From Imperialibacter sp. EC-SDR9 (lineage in GTDB: Bacteria > Bacteroidota > Bacteroidia > Cytophagales > Cyclobacteriaceae), in NCBI RefSeq assembly GCF_902498805.1, contig NZ_LR701601.1, positions 1 through 64,000 on the forward strand: 64,000 bases of DNA, written 5' to 3'. Position numbers and translations under genes: made by a program. The notes beneath the pieces were generated by a model. It made no database searches. It saw only the letters and a program-made list of their open reading frames with translations, and was not told where the DNA came from. Positions 8,420 through 15,402 of this stretch are shown here, in pieces. The stretch's first letter is position 1; every line of letters begins with the position of its first letter.

Positions 8420-10316
8420 AATAGAATTCCAAACTCATCGTCAAGCCAGGCCAGAATTTCCACACGTAGTTAGGCTCGCTGATAGTGGCTACTTCCAGAT
8501 AGGAAAGTTTGTAGCTATTATAGTTGGGCGTCCACCAGGCATTCACGCCTGCACCAATCACAAAGTACATCGACCAATCCATTCGCCGCCCATATACAAT
8601 GTGAGGGTTTAGCATCAGGTTGAAAGGCTGCTTGTCTACACCATCGAAATTAACCCACGACACATTAATCCTGTAATCTTTGAATGCCAATTGCTGCAAG
8701 TCATGTGGGTTGAACAAGGAGCCTTTGCTCACACCATAGCCCCAGGCTTGCTTCGGCCAGATCGAGTGGTTGCCGGGAATGAAAAAGTTGCGGCTATAGA
8801 ACACCGTATTGGCAATTTCCTCCGAGCCGGTGGTGATACCCAGGTTAGTTTGAAACGTTTCGTTGGCCCAAATCCGACCTGAGATGTGGGGGCCAATATT
8901 GACGAGCCCGAAGGCCCAACCTGTATTTTCCCGAAAAATGTTGACTACCCCAAATTGATGCCCACTTGATTCCTTTGACACATTGACGAGGCCAAACTGC
9001 AAGCCATTAGACTTTTGAGCCTTGTTAAACAAGCCGATTTGGTAGCCTCCCATTCTATTGGAAAAATTGACGGCGCCCAACTGTAGCCCATGGGTCTCGG
9101 AATCGACGGAATTGGGGCCATTCATGCTTTTGTTTCTGTTCACCACGCCAATCTGTGCTCCAAAAAGATCACCCCTGGCATAATTAACACCTGCTAGCTG
9201 CACGCCGGTGACAAAGCGGCCTGTGTAATTGAAAAAGCCTGCTATTTGCAGCCCGTGCAAATTGTTAGCTGTCATATTCGCCACACCACTTAGCTGCCAG
9301 CCAACAGTGCCGCTGCCAGCCATGTTGATGAGAGACGATGCCTGGAAGCCAGTGACTGACCCGGTAACCAGGTTGGCAAGTCCTGCAGCTTGTATGCCAA
9401 GAAACGGGGACTTAAGCGCTTCGAGCTCTGCCCTGGTATAGCGTTTTTGCTGCTGCATGTCGCCACCCACCACATTTAGCACGCCAGCCATCTGGAAGCC
9501 ATAGGTGTTTCGCTTGCTGAAGTTGGAGAATCCTGCCAATCCGAAAATATTGCTGCCTGCAGAATAGTCGACCGTGAGATTGATGGAAATGCCATTGTAA
9601 GAATTTCCCGGATTGAGCCCATTGGTGCCGAGGCCCGGTGCCAACGATATGTTGAAAAGGCGGTATTTAAACAGCGCCTGGCTTTCCACAAGCTGCGACG
9701 GCTCACCACTGGCCAGCAGCGTATTAGTTGAGTCTTTGGAAGCTTCGGGTTGGCCCATAAAAGCGTAGGGCATTGATTCGTCCGCATAAACCGGAGTCAG
9801 TTGCACGGGTCTTCTTTTGTCGGTAATGCTTTCATTGGATTCACCTTGTTTTTCGATTGGAAAGGAATCGGGGCTTAACCTAAGTACTGAATATGTGTGC
9901 TTGTCAAACAGTGAGTGGGAGGGGATGCTCTTTTTTCTGAAGTTGAGCTCTTTATAGCCAAATGGCCAATCATAAGGACTCGGAGCTGGTTGCGTTTTTG
10001 GTTTGCCCGCTGTCACAGCTTTCGCCTTGTTTTCTGATTTTGGCCTTAGCAGCACGGTACTGCCGCTTATTGTGTACTCCAGAGAAGTTTCAACGCTCAA
10101 TTTGTCCAGTGCTTCGGTGAGGGTGCCTGCTGTTTCTATGGTGCTTATTTGGTGGATGGGCAGGAAGTTTTTGCTGTAGAGGAAATGTACATGAAACCTC
10201 TTGTTGATGTGCGTAAGTGCGGAATCTACAGGGACAGACTGCGCCATGGCTCTGAATTGCAATAGCATCAGAGCGAGAAAAATCAGGGCCCAGTCTATAA
10301 GCCTTTTAGCAACCAC
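8418..10316 (-). CDS. STN-domain protein with LA_2272-type surface repeats
   Basis: A 632-residue exported protein. A hydrophobic signal (about 1-26) is followed by an STN (secretin/TonB N-terminal) domain at about 27-95. A low-complexity linker comes next, then a long run (about 220-460) of degenerate repeats rich in G-[LVF]-Q-[LIV]-[AG]-G-[LV]-X-N, the LA_2272 surface repeat type. There is no TonB plug or recognisable barrel. The GTG start (complement of 10314-10316) lies inside the end of the FecR gene, an 11-bp overlap that suggests translational coupling. In FecA-like systems the STN domain signals to FecR, so here the repeat protein may be the sensor for the FecR/sigma pair (inference). 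Confidence 0.8.
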   Translation of the reverse strand: MVAKRLIDWALIFLALMLLQFRAMAQSVPVDSALTHINKRFHVHFLYSKNFLPIHQISTIETAGTLTEALDKLSVETSLEYTISGSTVLLRPKSENKAKAVTAGKPKTQPAPSPYDWPFGYKELNFRKKSIPSHSLFDKHTYSVLRLSPDSFPIEKQGESNESITDKRRPVQLTPVYADESMPYAFMGQPEASKDSTNTLLASGEPSQLVESQALFKYRLFNISLAPGLGTNGLNPGNSYNGISINLTVDYSAGSNIFGLAGFSNFSKRNTYGFQMAGVLNVVGGDMQQQKRYTRAELEALKSPFLGIQAAGLANLVTGSVTGFQASSLINMAGSGTVGWQLSGVANMTANNLHGLQIAGFFNYTGRFVTGVQLAGVNYARGDLFGAQIGVVNRNKSMNGPNSVDSETHGLQLGAVNFSNRMGGYQIGLFNKAQKSNGLQFGLVNVSKESSGHQFGVVNIFRENTGWAFGLVNIGPHISGRIWANETFQTNLGITTGSEEIANTVFYSRNFFIPGNHSIWPKQAWGYGVSKGSLFNPHDLQQLAFKDYRINVSWVNFDGVDKQPFNLMLNPHIVYGRRMDWSMYFVIGAGVNAWWTPNYNSYKLSYLEVATISEPNYVWKFWPGLTMSLEFY

Positions 10317-11250
10317 TGCCTTTAAGAATCACTTTACCATTTTGCATTTCATAGCTAATATTGAGTACGTATTTTAAAGCATCCAGCAGCTGTTCCAGGG
10401 TTGGGTCGTCAAATGTGCCGCTAAACCGGCAATTGGAGATGACTGCCTCTTCGAAGGCAAACTCAACACCAAAGTATCCTTCTGCATCCTCCAAAAGCTT
10501 TTTCAAAGGTGCATCTTCGAACTGGAGTTGCTTCGTTTTCCAGGCGATCAGGTTGGGGTCAAACAACTCAAATCGCCGAATGGTATTTGACTGCTCATCG
10601 TATACCGCTCTTTCCCCAGCCACTACAAAAACCCTTTCATTCAAATTGCGGTCATGCGATGAAAAAGCGACTTTCCCCTCGCTCACTTCCAGCTCGACTT
10701 TGGCTGAGCCGGGTAGCCACCTGAGGTAAAAAGACGTGCCCAGCACTTCTGTGGTTGCCTTACCGGTAAACACCTTGAAGGGACTTGCTTCATCCCTTTT
10801 TACATCAAAAAAAGCTTCTCCTTCGAGGTAGACTAATCGGTCAGCAAAACCTTCCTGATATTTCAGGCTGCCGTTTTTGTTCAGTGTGACAATGCTGCCG
10901 TCGCTGAGTCTGATTATTTTTTGATCAGTTTCAGTTTTGACCTCTACCCACCGGACAGCTTCAGCGTCTTTCGAAAAATAGTTGAAAAATACGTAGCTGA
11001 ACAAAACAAGCAGAGCCAGTGAAGCCGCAATTTTGGCTGCAAAAAGAAAGGAGTGCCTTCCCTCCAGCTTTTCCAGAGGAAAGGAGGGAGGCGCCACTTT
11101 TCTTTCGGACTCAAAGAACCTAAATAAATCCTTTTCAGGATGTAACTGATCATCGCCAGTTTCCAGCAACTTTTCTTCATCCAGCGAAGTTTCGCCGTTG
11201 TAGAATTTTTCGAGCAATTCTTTTTGGTCGGTTTTATTGATATTTTTCAT
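10306..11250 (-). CDS. FecR-family anti-sigma factor with DUF4974 domain
   Basis: A 314-residue regulator. A short cytoplasmic N-terminal part is followed by one transmembrane helix (about 68-90), a periplasmic FecR domain (about 100-205, including VEVSEGKVAF) and a C-terminal DUF4974 domain (about 240-312), which resembles an STN fold. This is the standard Bacteroidota anti-sigma layout. Its start overlaps the sigma gene by 17 bp and its end overlaps the STN-protein gene by 11 bp, so the three are tightly coupled. It should hold the ECF sigma factor at the membrane until the outer partner signals. Confidence 0.92.
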   Translation of the reverse strand: MKNINKTDQKELLEKFYNGETSLDEEKLLETGDDQLHPEKDLFRFFESERKVAPPSFPLEKLEGRHSFLFAAKIAASLALLVLFSYVFFNYFSKDAEAVRWVEVKTETDQKIIRLSDGSIVTLNKNGSLKYQEGFADRLVYLEGEAFFDVKRDEASPFKVFTGKATTEVLGTSFYLRWLPGSAKVELEVSEGKVAFSSHDRNLNERVFVVAGERAVYDEQSNTIRRFELFDPNLIAWKTKQLQFEDAPLKKLLEDAEGYFGVEFAFEEAVISNCRFSGTFDDPTLEQLLDALKYVLNISYEMQNGKVILKGSGC

Positions 11251-11725
11251 ACTGCTCTTTCAGTTTTTTCCTTGCTCTGGAAAGTACTACACGCACATTG
11301 TTTGGTGTCATGTCGGCTACCTCGGCAATTTCGTCAATTTCCAGCTCTTCCACCCCCCTTAGCTGCAGCACAAGCTGCTGGCTCTCAGGTAGCTGCCGTA
11401 TAAGTTGTTTCACAAGATTCAGATGATCGGACGCCTCTATTCGATTTTCGTCAGTAGAATGTCCATTGTCGTGAGACGCCTGAAGCTCCACTGAATTGCG
11501 GCTCTTTTTTTTCAAGTGATCCAGGCACAAATTGCGGGTCATCTTCAGCCCAAAAGCTTTTATGTTGTTGTAGGCGGAGACTCGATCACGCATTTTCCAG
11601 AGCCGAAGAATGATTTCCTGCGAAATGTCTTCGGCATCTTCGTCGTTGTTCATGAGCCACCTGGCAAGCCTGTAAAAGGGCTGCTGTAGTGGGACAATAG
11701 CTGATTTAAATTCTTCCCGGGTCAT
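11234..11725 (-). CDS. ECF RNA polymerase sigma factor
   Basis: A 163-residue sigma-70 family factor. Region 2 (about 15-80, with DAEDISQEIILRLWK) and region 4 (about 105-160, with LPESQQLVLQLRGVEEL and the VRVVLSRARKKLKEQ recognition helix) are both present, and there is no region 3. It is first in the sigma-FecR-STN operon, overlapping FecR by 17 bp. It should direct polymerase to the promoter of this operon and perhaps to distant targets; no target promoter can be assigned from this window. Confidence 0.92.
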   Translation of the reverse strand: MTREEFKSAIVPLQQPFYRLARWLMNNDEDAEDISQEIILRLWKMRDRVSAYNNIKAFGLKMTRNLCLDHLKKKSRNSVELQASHDNGHSTDENRIEASDHLNLVKQLIRQLPESQQLVLQLRGVEELEIDEIAEVADMTPNNVRVVLSRARKKLKEQYEKYQ

Positions 11726-11858
11726 TCGTAGTTAAAGACGAGCGAGAGGTTTGATCATTACAAGATCGTAAAGAAAAAACGAAGAAGCCTGGCATCTCCT
11801 TGTTGAATGAAGTTTTTCCGCTTTTCGTTAACTTACTATATAAAACAAATATGGCTTG

Positions 11859-12445
11859 ATGCTGAGCGAGTACATCATAGGGGGAAGATGGGTTGAATCC
11901 ATGACAGACGATGAGTTTTACACCTTTTGTGTGGAAAATGAGAATATTAAATTTGAGCGGGAGCCCGATGGTCGAATCGTTATTAGGTCACCTGCAGGAT
12001 TCAATACTGGGCGCAGGAATGCCAAAATTATTGTCCAATTGAGTAATTGGAATTCAACGCACAGTTTGGGGGAAGTTGTTGATTCAGATACAGGCTTCTA
12101 CCTTCCAAATGGGGCTATGCGTAATCCTGACGCTGGTTGGGTTAGTGATGAAGGTTGGCCTCAATATCCAAAGCTGAGCTGGAAAAATTCCCTCACCTCG
12201 TGCCAGATTTCATCATAGAGCTGGTGTCAAAGAGTGAATATCCTAAGAACCTCGACGCCAAGATGAAGGAGTGGATTAACAATGGCTGCCGCCTTGGCTG
12301 GCTGATTGATCCCTTTAATGAAACTGTGACAATCTACTCTCCCGCCAGGGAACCGGAAATAGTAAAGGGGTTTGATCAAAATGTAAGTGGGGGAGAGGTA
12401 TTGCCTGGGTTTGAGTTGGATTTAAAAGAGCTTAAAGTGGCGTAG
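11859..12445 (+). pseudogene. Uma2 (DUF820) family endonuclease, frameshifted
   Basis: Two overlapping frames together encode a full Uma2-family protein (PD-(D/E)XK fold). The first frame from ATG 11859 gives the N-terminal half through PDAGWVSDEGW. The second frame (phase of 12155) continues with ASISKAELEKFPHLVPDF and ends ELDLKELKVA at 12445. The conserved PDAGW, PDFIIEL and the K of KMKEW are present only when the halves are joined. The junction is a TTGGCC stretch around 12155-12159, where restoring one G fixes the frame, so this is a single-base deletion or a sequencing error. Uma2 genes are common, often multicopy, and of unclear role. Confidence 0.78.
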
Positions 12446-12677
12446 AGATGGAAACTAGCTTTCTCACCAGTTTCCTATAGCCAGGGTTCGTTCTCTTATC
12501 CAGGCCATCTGACATTTGGAGACCATACTCCGTCCTCATGGGGATGGATACCTTGTGCTTTCTCATCACCTGAACGATTTTTTTCAGCATGATTGTCCAT
12601 GACGTCCTCATCCCGTTTAGTGCTATATCGCTCAACGAACTGGTTTTTTCAACCGATTGGTCGATGCCAAAAATCAT
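12432..12677 (-). pseudogene. truncated copy of the uxuA 3' end
   Basis: A small frame (up to 81 codons) whose middle and end match the C-terminus of the intact mannonate dehydratase about 1.2 kb away. Both contain IVQVMRK(H/R)KVSIPMR, then (G/H)xQM and DKRTNPGY or HKRTNPGY. The match covers about 45 residues (roughly 12470-12610), and no other part of the enzyme (metal-binding or substrate residues) is present. The first 20 codons do not clearly match. It is read as a degenerate partial duplication on the same strand as uxuA, not a functional gene. Confidence 0.75.
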
Positions 12678-12773
12678 GTTCCGACTTGATAAAGCTCACC
12701 ACCATATCGCCAACGATAGGCCGTCTTTTCTGTTTATTAGGTAGAAGGAATAATGAACTAAACACCTAAAGTC

Positions 12774-13529
12774 ATGGATAAGTCACTAAAAAATAAGGTA
12801 GCGCTAATTACCGGCGCAGGGTCTGGTATAGGGAAGAGCACCGCCTTTCTGTTCGCCGAAAATGGCGCTAGCATAGTGGTTGCCGACATCAATGAGGCCC
12901 AAGGTAAGCAGGTGGCCGACGAGATCAAGCAAAGAGGAGGAAAGGCAATATTTGTAAATGTTGACGCATCCAATCCCGCCGATGCCAAAAAAAGTGTAGA
13001 CGAGGCGGTGAAGGCATTTGGCAAACTTGATATTGCCGTCAACAATGCCGGTATTGGTGGACCTGCCGCTCCTATTGGTGAATATGATATTGAGGGATGG
13101 AACAAGGTAATTGCCGTGAACCTTTCCGGCGTCTTCTACGGCATGCGGTATCAGATACCTGCCATGCTCAAAAGCGGCGGCGGAGCCATTGTGAATATGG
13201 CGTCCATTCTTGGTCAGGTGGGTTTTGCTACCAGTCCAGCTTATGTAGCTGCCAAACATGGTGTTGTTGGTCTTACAAAAAACGGTGCACTTGAGTATGC
13301 GGCCATGGGAATCAGGGTTAATGCCGTTGGCCCCGGGTTTATTAAAACGCCGCTATTGGACAATAACCTTACGCCGGAGGTGTTGGAGTTCCTCAAAACT
13401 AAACACCCCATAGGAAGGCTGGGTGAGCCTGAAGAGGTGGCGCAACTCGTTCTGTTTCTGGTGAGCGATAATGCTTCCTTTATCAATGGATCGTACTACG
13501 CTGTTGATGGCGGCTACCTGGCGCAATAA
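12774..13529 (+). CDS. SDR-family oxidoreductase (classical short-chain dehydrogenase)
   Basis: A 251-residue classical SDR of normal length. It shows the TGAGSGIG nucleotide-binding motif near residue 14, NNAG, and the catalytic Ser with Y-x-x-x-K (YVAAK) around 160, plus VNAVGPGFI and the C-terminal DGGY end. It resembles 'glucose 1-dehydrogenase/3-oxoacyl reductase-like' members; substrate cannot be assigned. Its position opposite uxuA hints at a uronate or mannonate pathway oxidoreductase, but the strand is opposite and this remains inference. A strong terminator follows. Confidence 0.88.
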   Translation: MDKSLKNKVALITGAGSGIGKSTAFLFAENGASIVVADINEAQGKQVADEIKQRGGKAIFVNVDASNPADAKKSVDEAVKAFGKLDIAVNNAGIGGPAAPIGEYDIEGWNKVIAVNLSGVFYGMRYQIPAMLKSGGGAIVNMASILGQVGFATSPAYVAAKHGVVGLTKNGALEYAAMGIRVNAVGPGFIKTPLLDNNLTPEVLEFLKTKHPIGRLGEPEEVAQLVLFLVSDNASFINGSYYAVDGGYLAQ

Positions 13530-13540
13530 GTGCTGAAGAG

Positions 13541-13571
13541 AAAAAGGAGACCATTGTAGTCTCCTTTTTTT
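13541..13571. terminator. bidirectional terminator between SDR gene and uxuA
   Basis: AAAAAGGAGAC (13541-13551), a 7-nt loop and GTCTCCTTTTTT (from 13559) form an 11-bp stem with T-runs on both strands. It sits between two convergent genes and should stop transcription from both sides. Confidence 0.92.
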
Positions 13572-13610
13572 GTCCGTGAGGGCTATTGATTAAATCTCTG
13601 GTTCTCCTTG

Positions 13611-14780
13611 TTAAAACGCCCTGTCAATACCAATCTCCAGTCCTCTCAACTCGGCTAATCCCCTGAGTCTGCCTATGCCTGTATAACCTGGGTTGGTTCT
13701 CTTGTGCAAATCATCGAGCATTTGGTGGCCATGGTCAGGGCGCATGGGGATGGATACCTTTCGTTTTCTCATGACCTGAACGATTTCCTTCACAACAGCA
13801 TACATGTCTACGTCGCCATCGAGGTGATCTGCTTCAAAGAAGTTGCCTTCTTCGTCTCGTCTGGTGCTACGCAGATGCAGGAAGTGGATGTGGTCACCCA
13901 GCCTCTGCACCATGCCGGGAAGGTCGTTGTCGGGGCGAACGCCGTAAGAGCCTGTGCAGAAACACAGCCCATTCGCAGGAGATGGAGCGGCGTTAATGAG
14001 GTCCAGGGCATCTTGTTCCGTGCTCACAATCCTTGGCAGGCTCAGAATAGGATATGGGGGATCATCGGGGTGGATGGCCATTTTCAATCCTTCGGCTTCC
14101 GCCACAGGCACCACCTGCTGGAGGAAATAGAACAGGTGCTGCTTGAGTTTTGCCCTGTCAATTCCCTCGTAGGTTTTGAGCGCATTCAGAATCTGTGGAA
14201 CCGTAAAGCTTTCCTCACTACCTGGTAAACCCTGAAGTGCATTGCTGAAAAGCATGTCTTTTTCACTCTCGGTCATGGAGCTGAAGCGCTTTTTAGCTTT
14301 GCTTATCTCGTCAGTGGTGTAGTCTTTTTCAGCGTTTGGTCTTTTCAGCATACAAAGATCGAAAGCGATGAAGGCTGATTTCTCGAACCTTAGTGCCTTG
14401 CTGCCATCTGGCATCGTGTAGGCCAGGTCGGTACGCATCCAATCGAGGATAGGCATGAAGTTGTAGGTGACGACTTTCAGCCCGCACTTTGCCACATTCT
14501 TAAGGCTTACTTTGTAGTTTTCGATATGCAGCTTGAAGTCGCCCGTGTGTTTTTTAATGTCTTCCGACACAGGAAGGCTTTCTATCACTGTCCAGGTAAG
14601 GCCAGCTGCTTCTACTTCCTTGCGGCGCTTGGTAATTTCTTCCACCGTCCAGATGTCACCAACTGGTACATGATGCAGGGCTGTTACCACGCCGGTGCAT
14701 CCGGCTTGTCTGATATCTGATAAGCTAACCGGATCTTTGGGCCCGTACCAGCGCATCGTTTGTTCCATTAAGTAGGCCAT
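13611..14780 (-). CDS. uxuA: mannonate dehydratase
   Basis: A 389-residue enzyme of the UxuA family, which converts D-mannonate to 2-keto-3-deoxy-D-gluconate in glucuronate breakdown. Family hallmarks are visible: the N-terminal [12 protein letters not shown] and ALHHVPVG..W stretch, HPDDPP in the middle, and [20 protein letters not shown] near the C-terminus carrying metal and substrate ligands. Length matches the bacterial enzyme. It lies near a GH67 alpha-glucuronidase on the same strand, so released glucuronic acid could feed this pathway. Isomerase, oxidoreductase and KDG enzymes are not in the window. A degraded copy of its 3' end lies at 12432-12677. Confidence 0.95.
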   Translation of the reverse strand: MAYLMEQTMRWYGPKDPVSLSDIRQAGCTGVVTALHHVPVGDIWTVEEITKRRKEVEAAGLTWTVIESLPVSEDIKKHTGDFKLHIENYKVSLKNVAKCGLKVVTYNFMPILDWMRTDLAYTMPDGSKALRFEKSAFIAFDLCMLKRPNAEKDYTTDEISKAKKRFSSMTESEKDMLFSNALQGLPGSEESFTVPQILNALKTYEGIDRAKLKQHLFYFLQQVVPVAEAEGLKMAIHPDDPPYPILSLPRIVSTEQDALDLINAAPSPANGLCFCTGSYGVRPDNDLPGMVQRLGDHIHFLHLRSTRRDEEGNFFEADHLDGDVDMYAVVKEIVQVMRKRKVSIPMRPDHGHQMLDDLHKRTNPGYTGIGRLRGLAELRGLEIGIDRAF

Positions 14781-14871
14781 AACAGTATTTTAGAGTTCAA
14801 ATATATTAGGGTGTGAAGATGATAAAATAACGAATAACAAGCTCCAAAAAAGAAGAAAATCCTAACCGCAA

Positions 14872-14893
14872 TGTCAGACTGAGCCTGTCGAAG
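14872..14893 (-). repeat. REP-like repeat copy, left of GIY-YIG gene
   Basis: TGTCAGACTGAGCCTGTCGA and the next two bases form a variant, in opposite orientation, of the CTTCGACARGCTCAGGATGACA core found three times at 15231-15364. A partial second copy of its last 10 bases follows immediately. Together the copies bracket the GIY-YIG gene. Confidence 0.65.
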
Positions 14894-14916
14894 TCCTGTC
14901 GAAGCTCCATTTCTCA

Positions 14917-15210
14917 TCATTTACCAGATCTGTTTTTGGAAAGCTCTTTTAAAGCTCCCCAATCCTGTTTCATAAGGGCTTTTTTTTTAGCCCTGCTCCA
15001 ACCTTTTATCTGTTTTTCAAAAGCGATCGCCTTGTTGATATCGCCAAAGTGTTCAGTAAACACCAACTCGACTGGACGTCTTTTGAATGTATATGATTTG
15101 GTGTCGTATCCAATTTTATGTTCGTAAAGCCGCTGGTCGATATCATTTGTTACGCCAGTGTAGTAGCTACCGTCAGCACATTTAAGAATATAGACAGTGT
15201 ATTGATTCAT
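14917..15210 (-). CDS. small GIY-YIG nuclease family protein
   Basis: A 97-residue single-domain GIY-YIG protein. The signature is YTVYILKC..GSYYTG near the N-terminus, followed by an Arg in the QRLYEHK helix and the conserved Glu in AFEKQIKGWSRAKK, so the catalytic core looks intact. Such stand-alone domains are common and often multicopy in Bacteroidota; their function is not established. The gene is flanked on both sides by copies of a REP-like sequence in inverted orientation, which suggests it belongs to a mobile or repeat-associated unit (inference). It is not part of the neighbouring sugar operon. Confidence 0.88.
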   Translation of the reverse strand: MNQYTVYILKCADGSYYTGVTNDIDQRLYEHKIGYDTKSYTFKRRPVELVFTEHFGDINKAIAFEKQIKGWSRAKKKALMKQDWGALKELSKNRSGK

Positions 15211-15230
15211 GATACTCGTTTTCTATAACC

Positions 15231-15364
15231 GCTCTTGTCGCCCTTCGACAGGCTCAGGATGACAAGAGCTACGATCCGATAATGACCCAACGATCGGCTC
15301 GGGATGACAAGAGCTGCGTACTTCGCTAGTGTCGTCCTTCGACAAGCTCAGGATGACACTAGCG
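15231..15364 (+). repeat. REP-like array, three hairpin units
   Basis: Three copies of a CTTCGACARGCTCAGGATGACA-type core (near 15241, 15288 and 15335) are spaced about 47 bp apart. Two sit inside perfect outer arms that differ between copies: GCTCTTGTC/GACAAGAGC at 15231-15239/15261-15269, and CGCTAGTGTC/GACACTAGCG at 15324-15333/15355-15364. The middle copy is degenerate and repeats GGATGACAAGAGCT from the first. The conserved core with changing but self-complementary flanks is typical of REP-like elements. Confidence 0.75.
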
Positions 15365-15402
15365 ACAGGCTAAGTGTGATAACAGTGGCATCACCTTATT
15401 GT

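Noticed and set aside
15231-15364. Possible short CRISPR array
   Set aside because: Only three units, the spacers are not unique but form self-complementary flanks of the same core, and no cas genes are near. REP-like hairpins explain it better.
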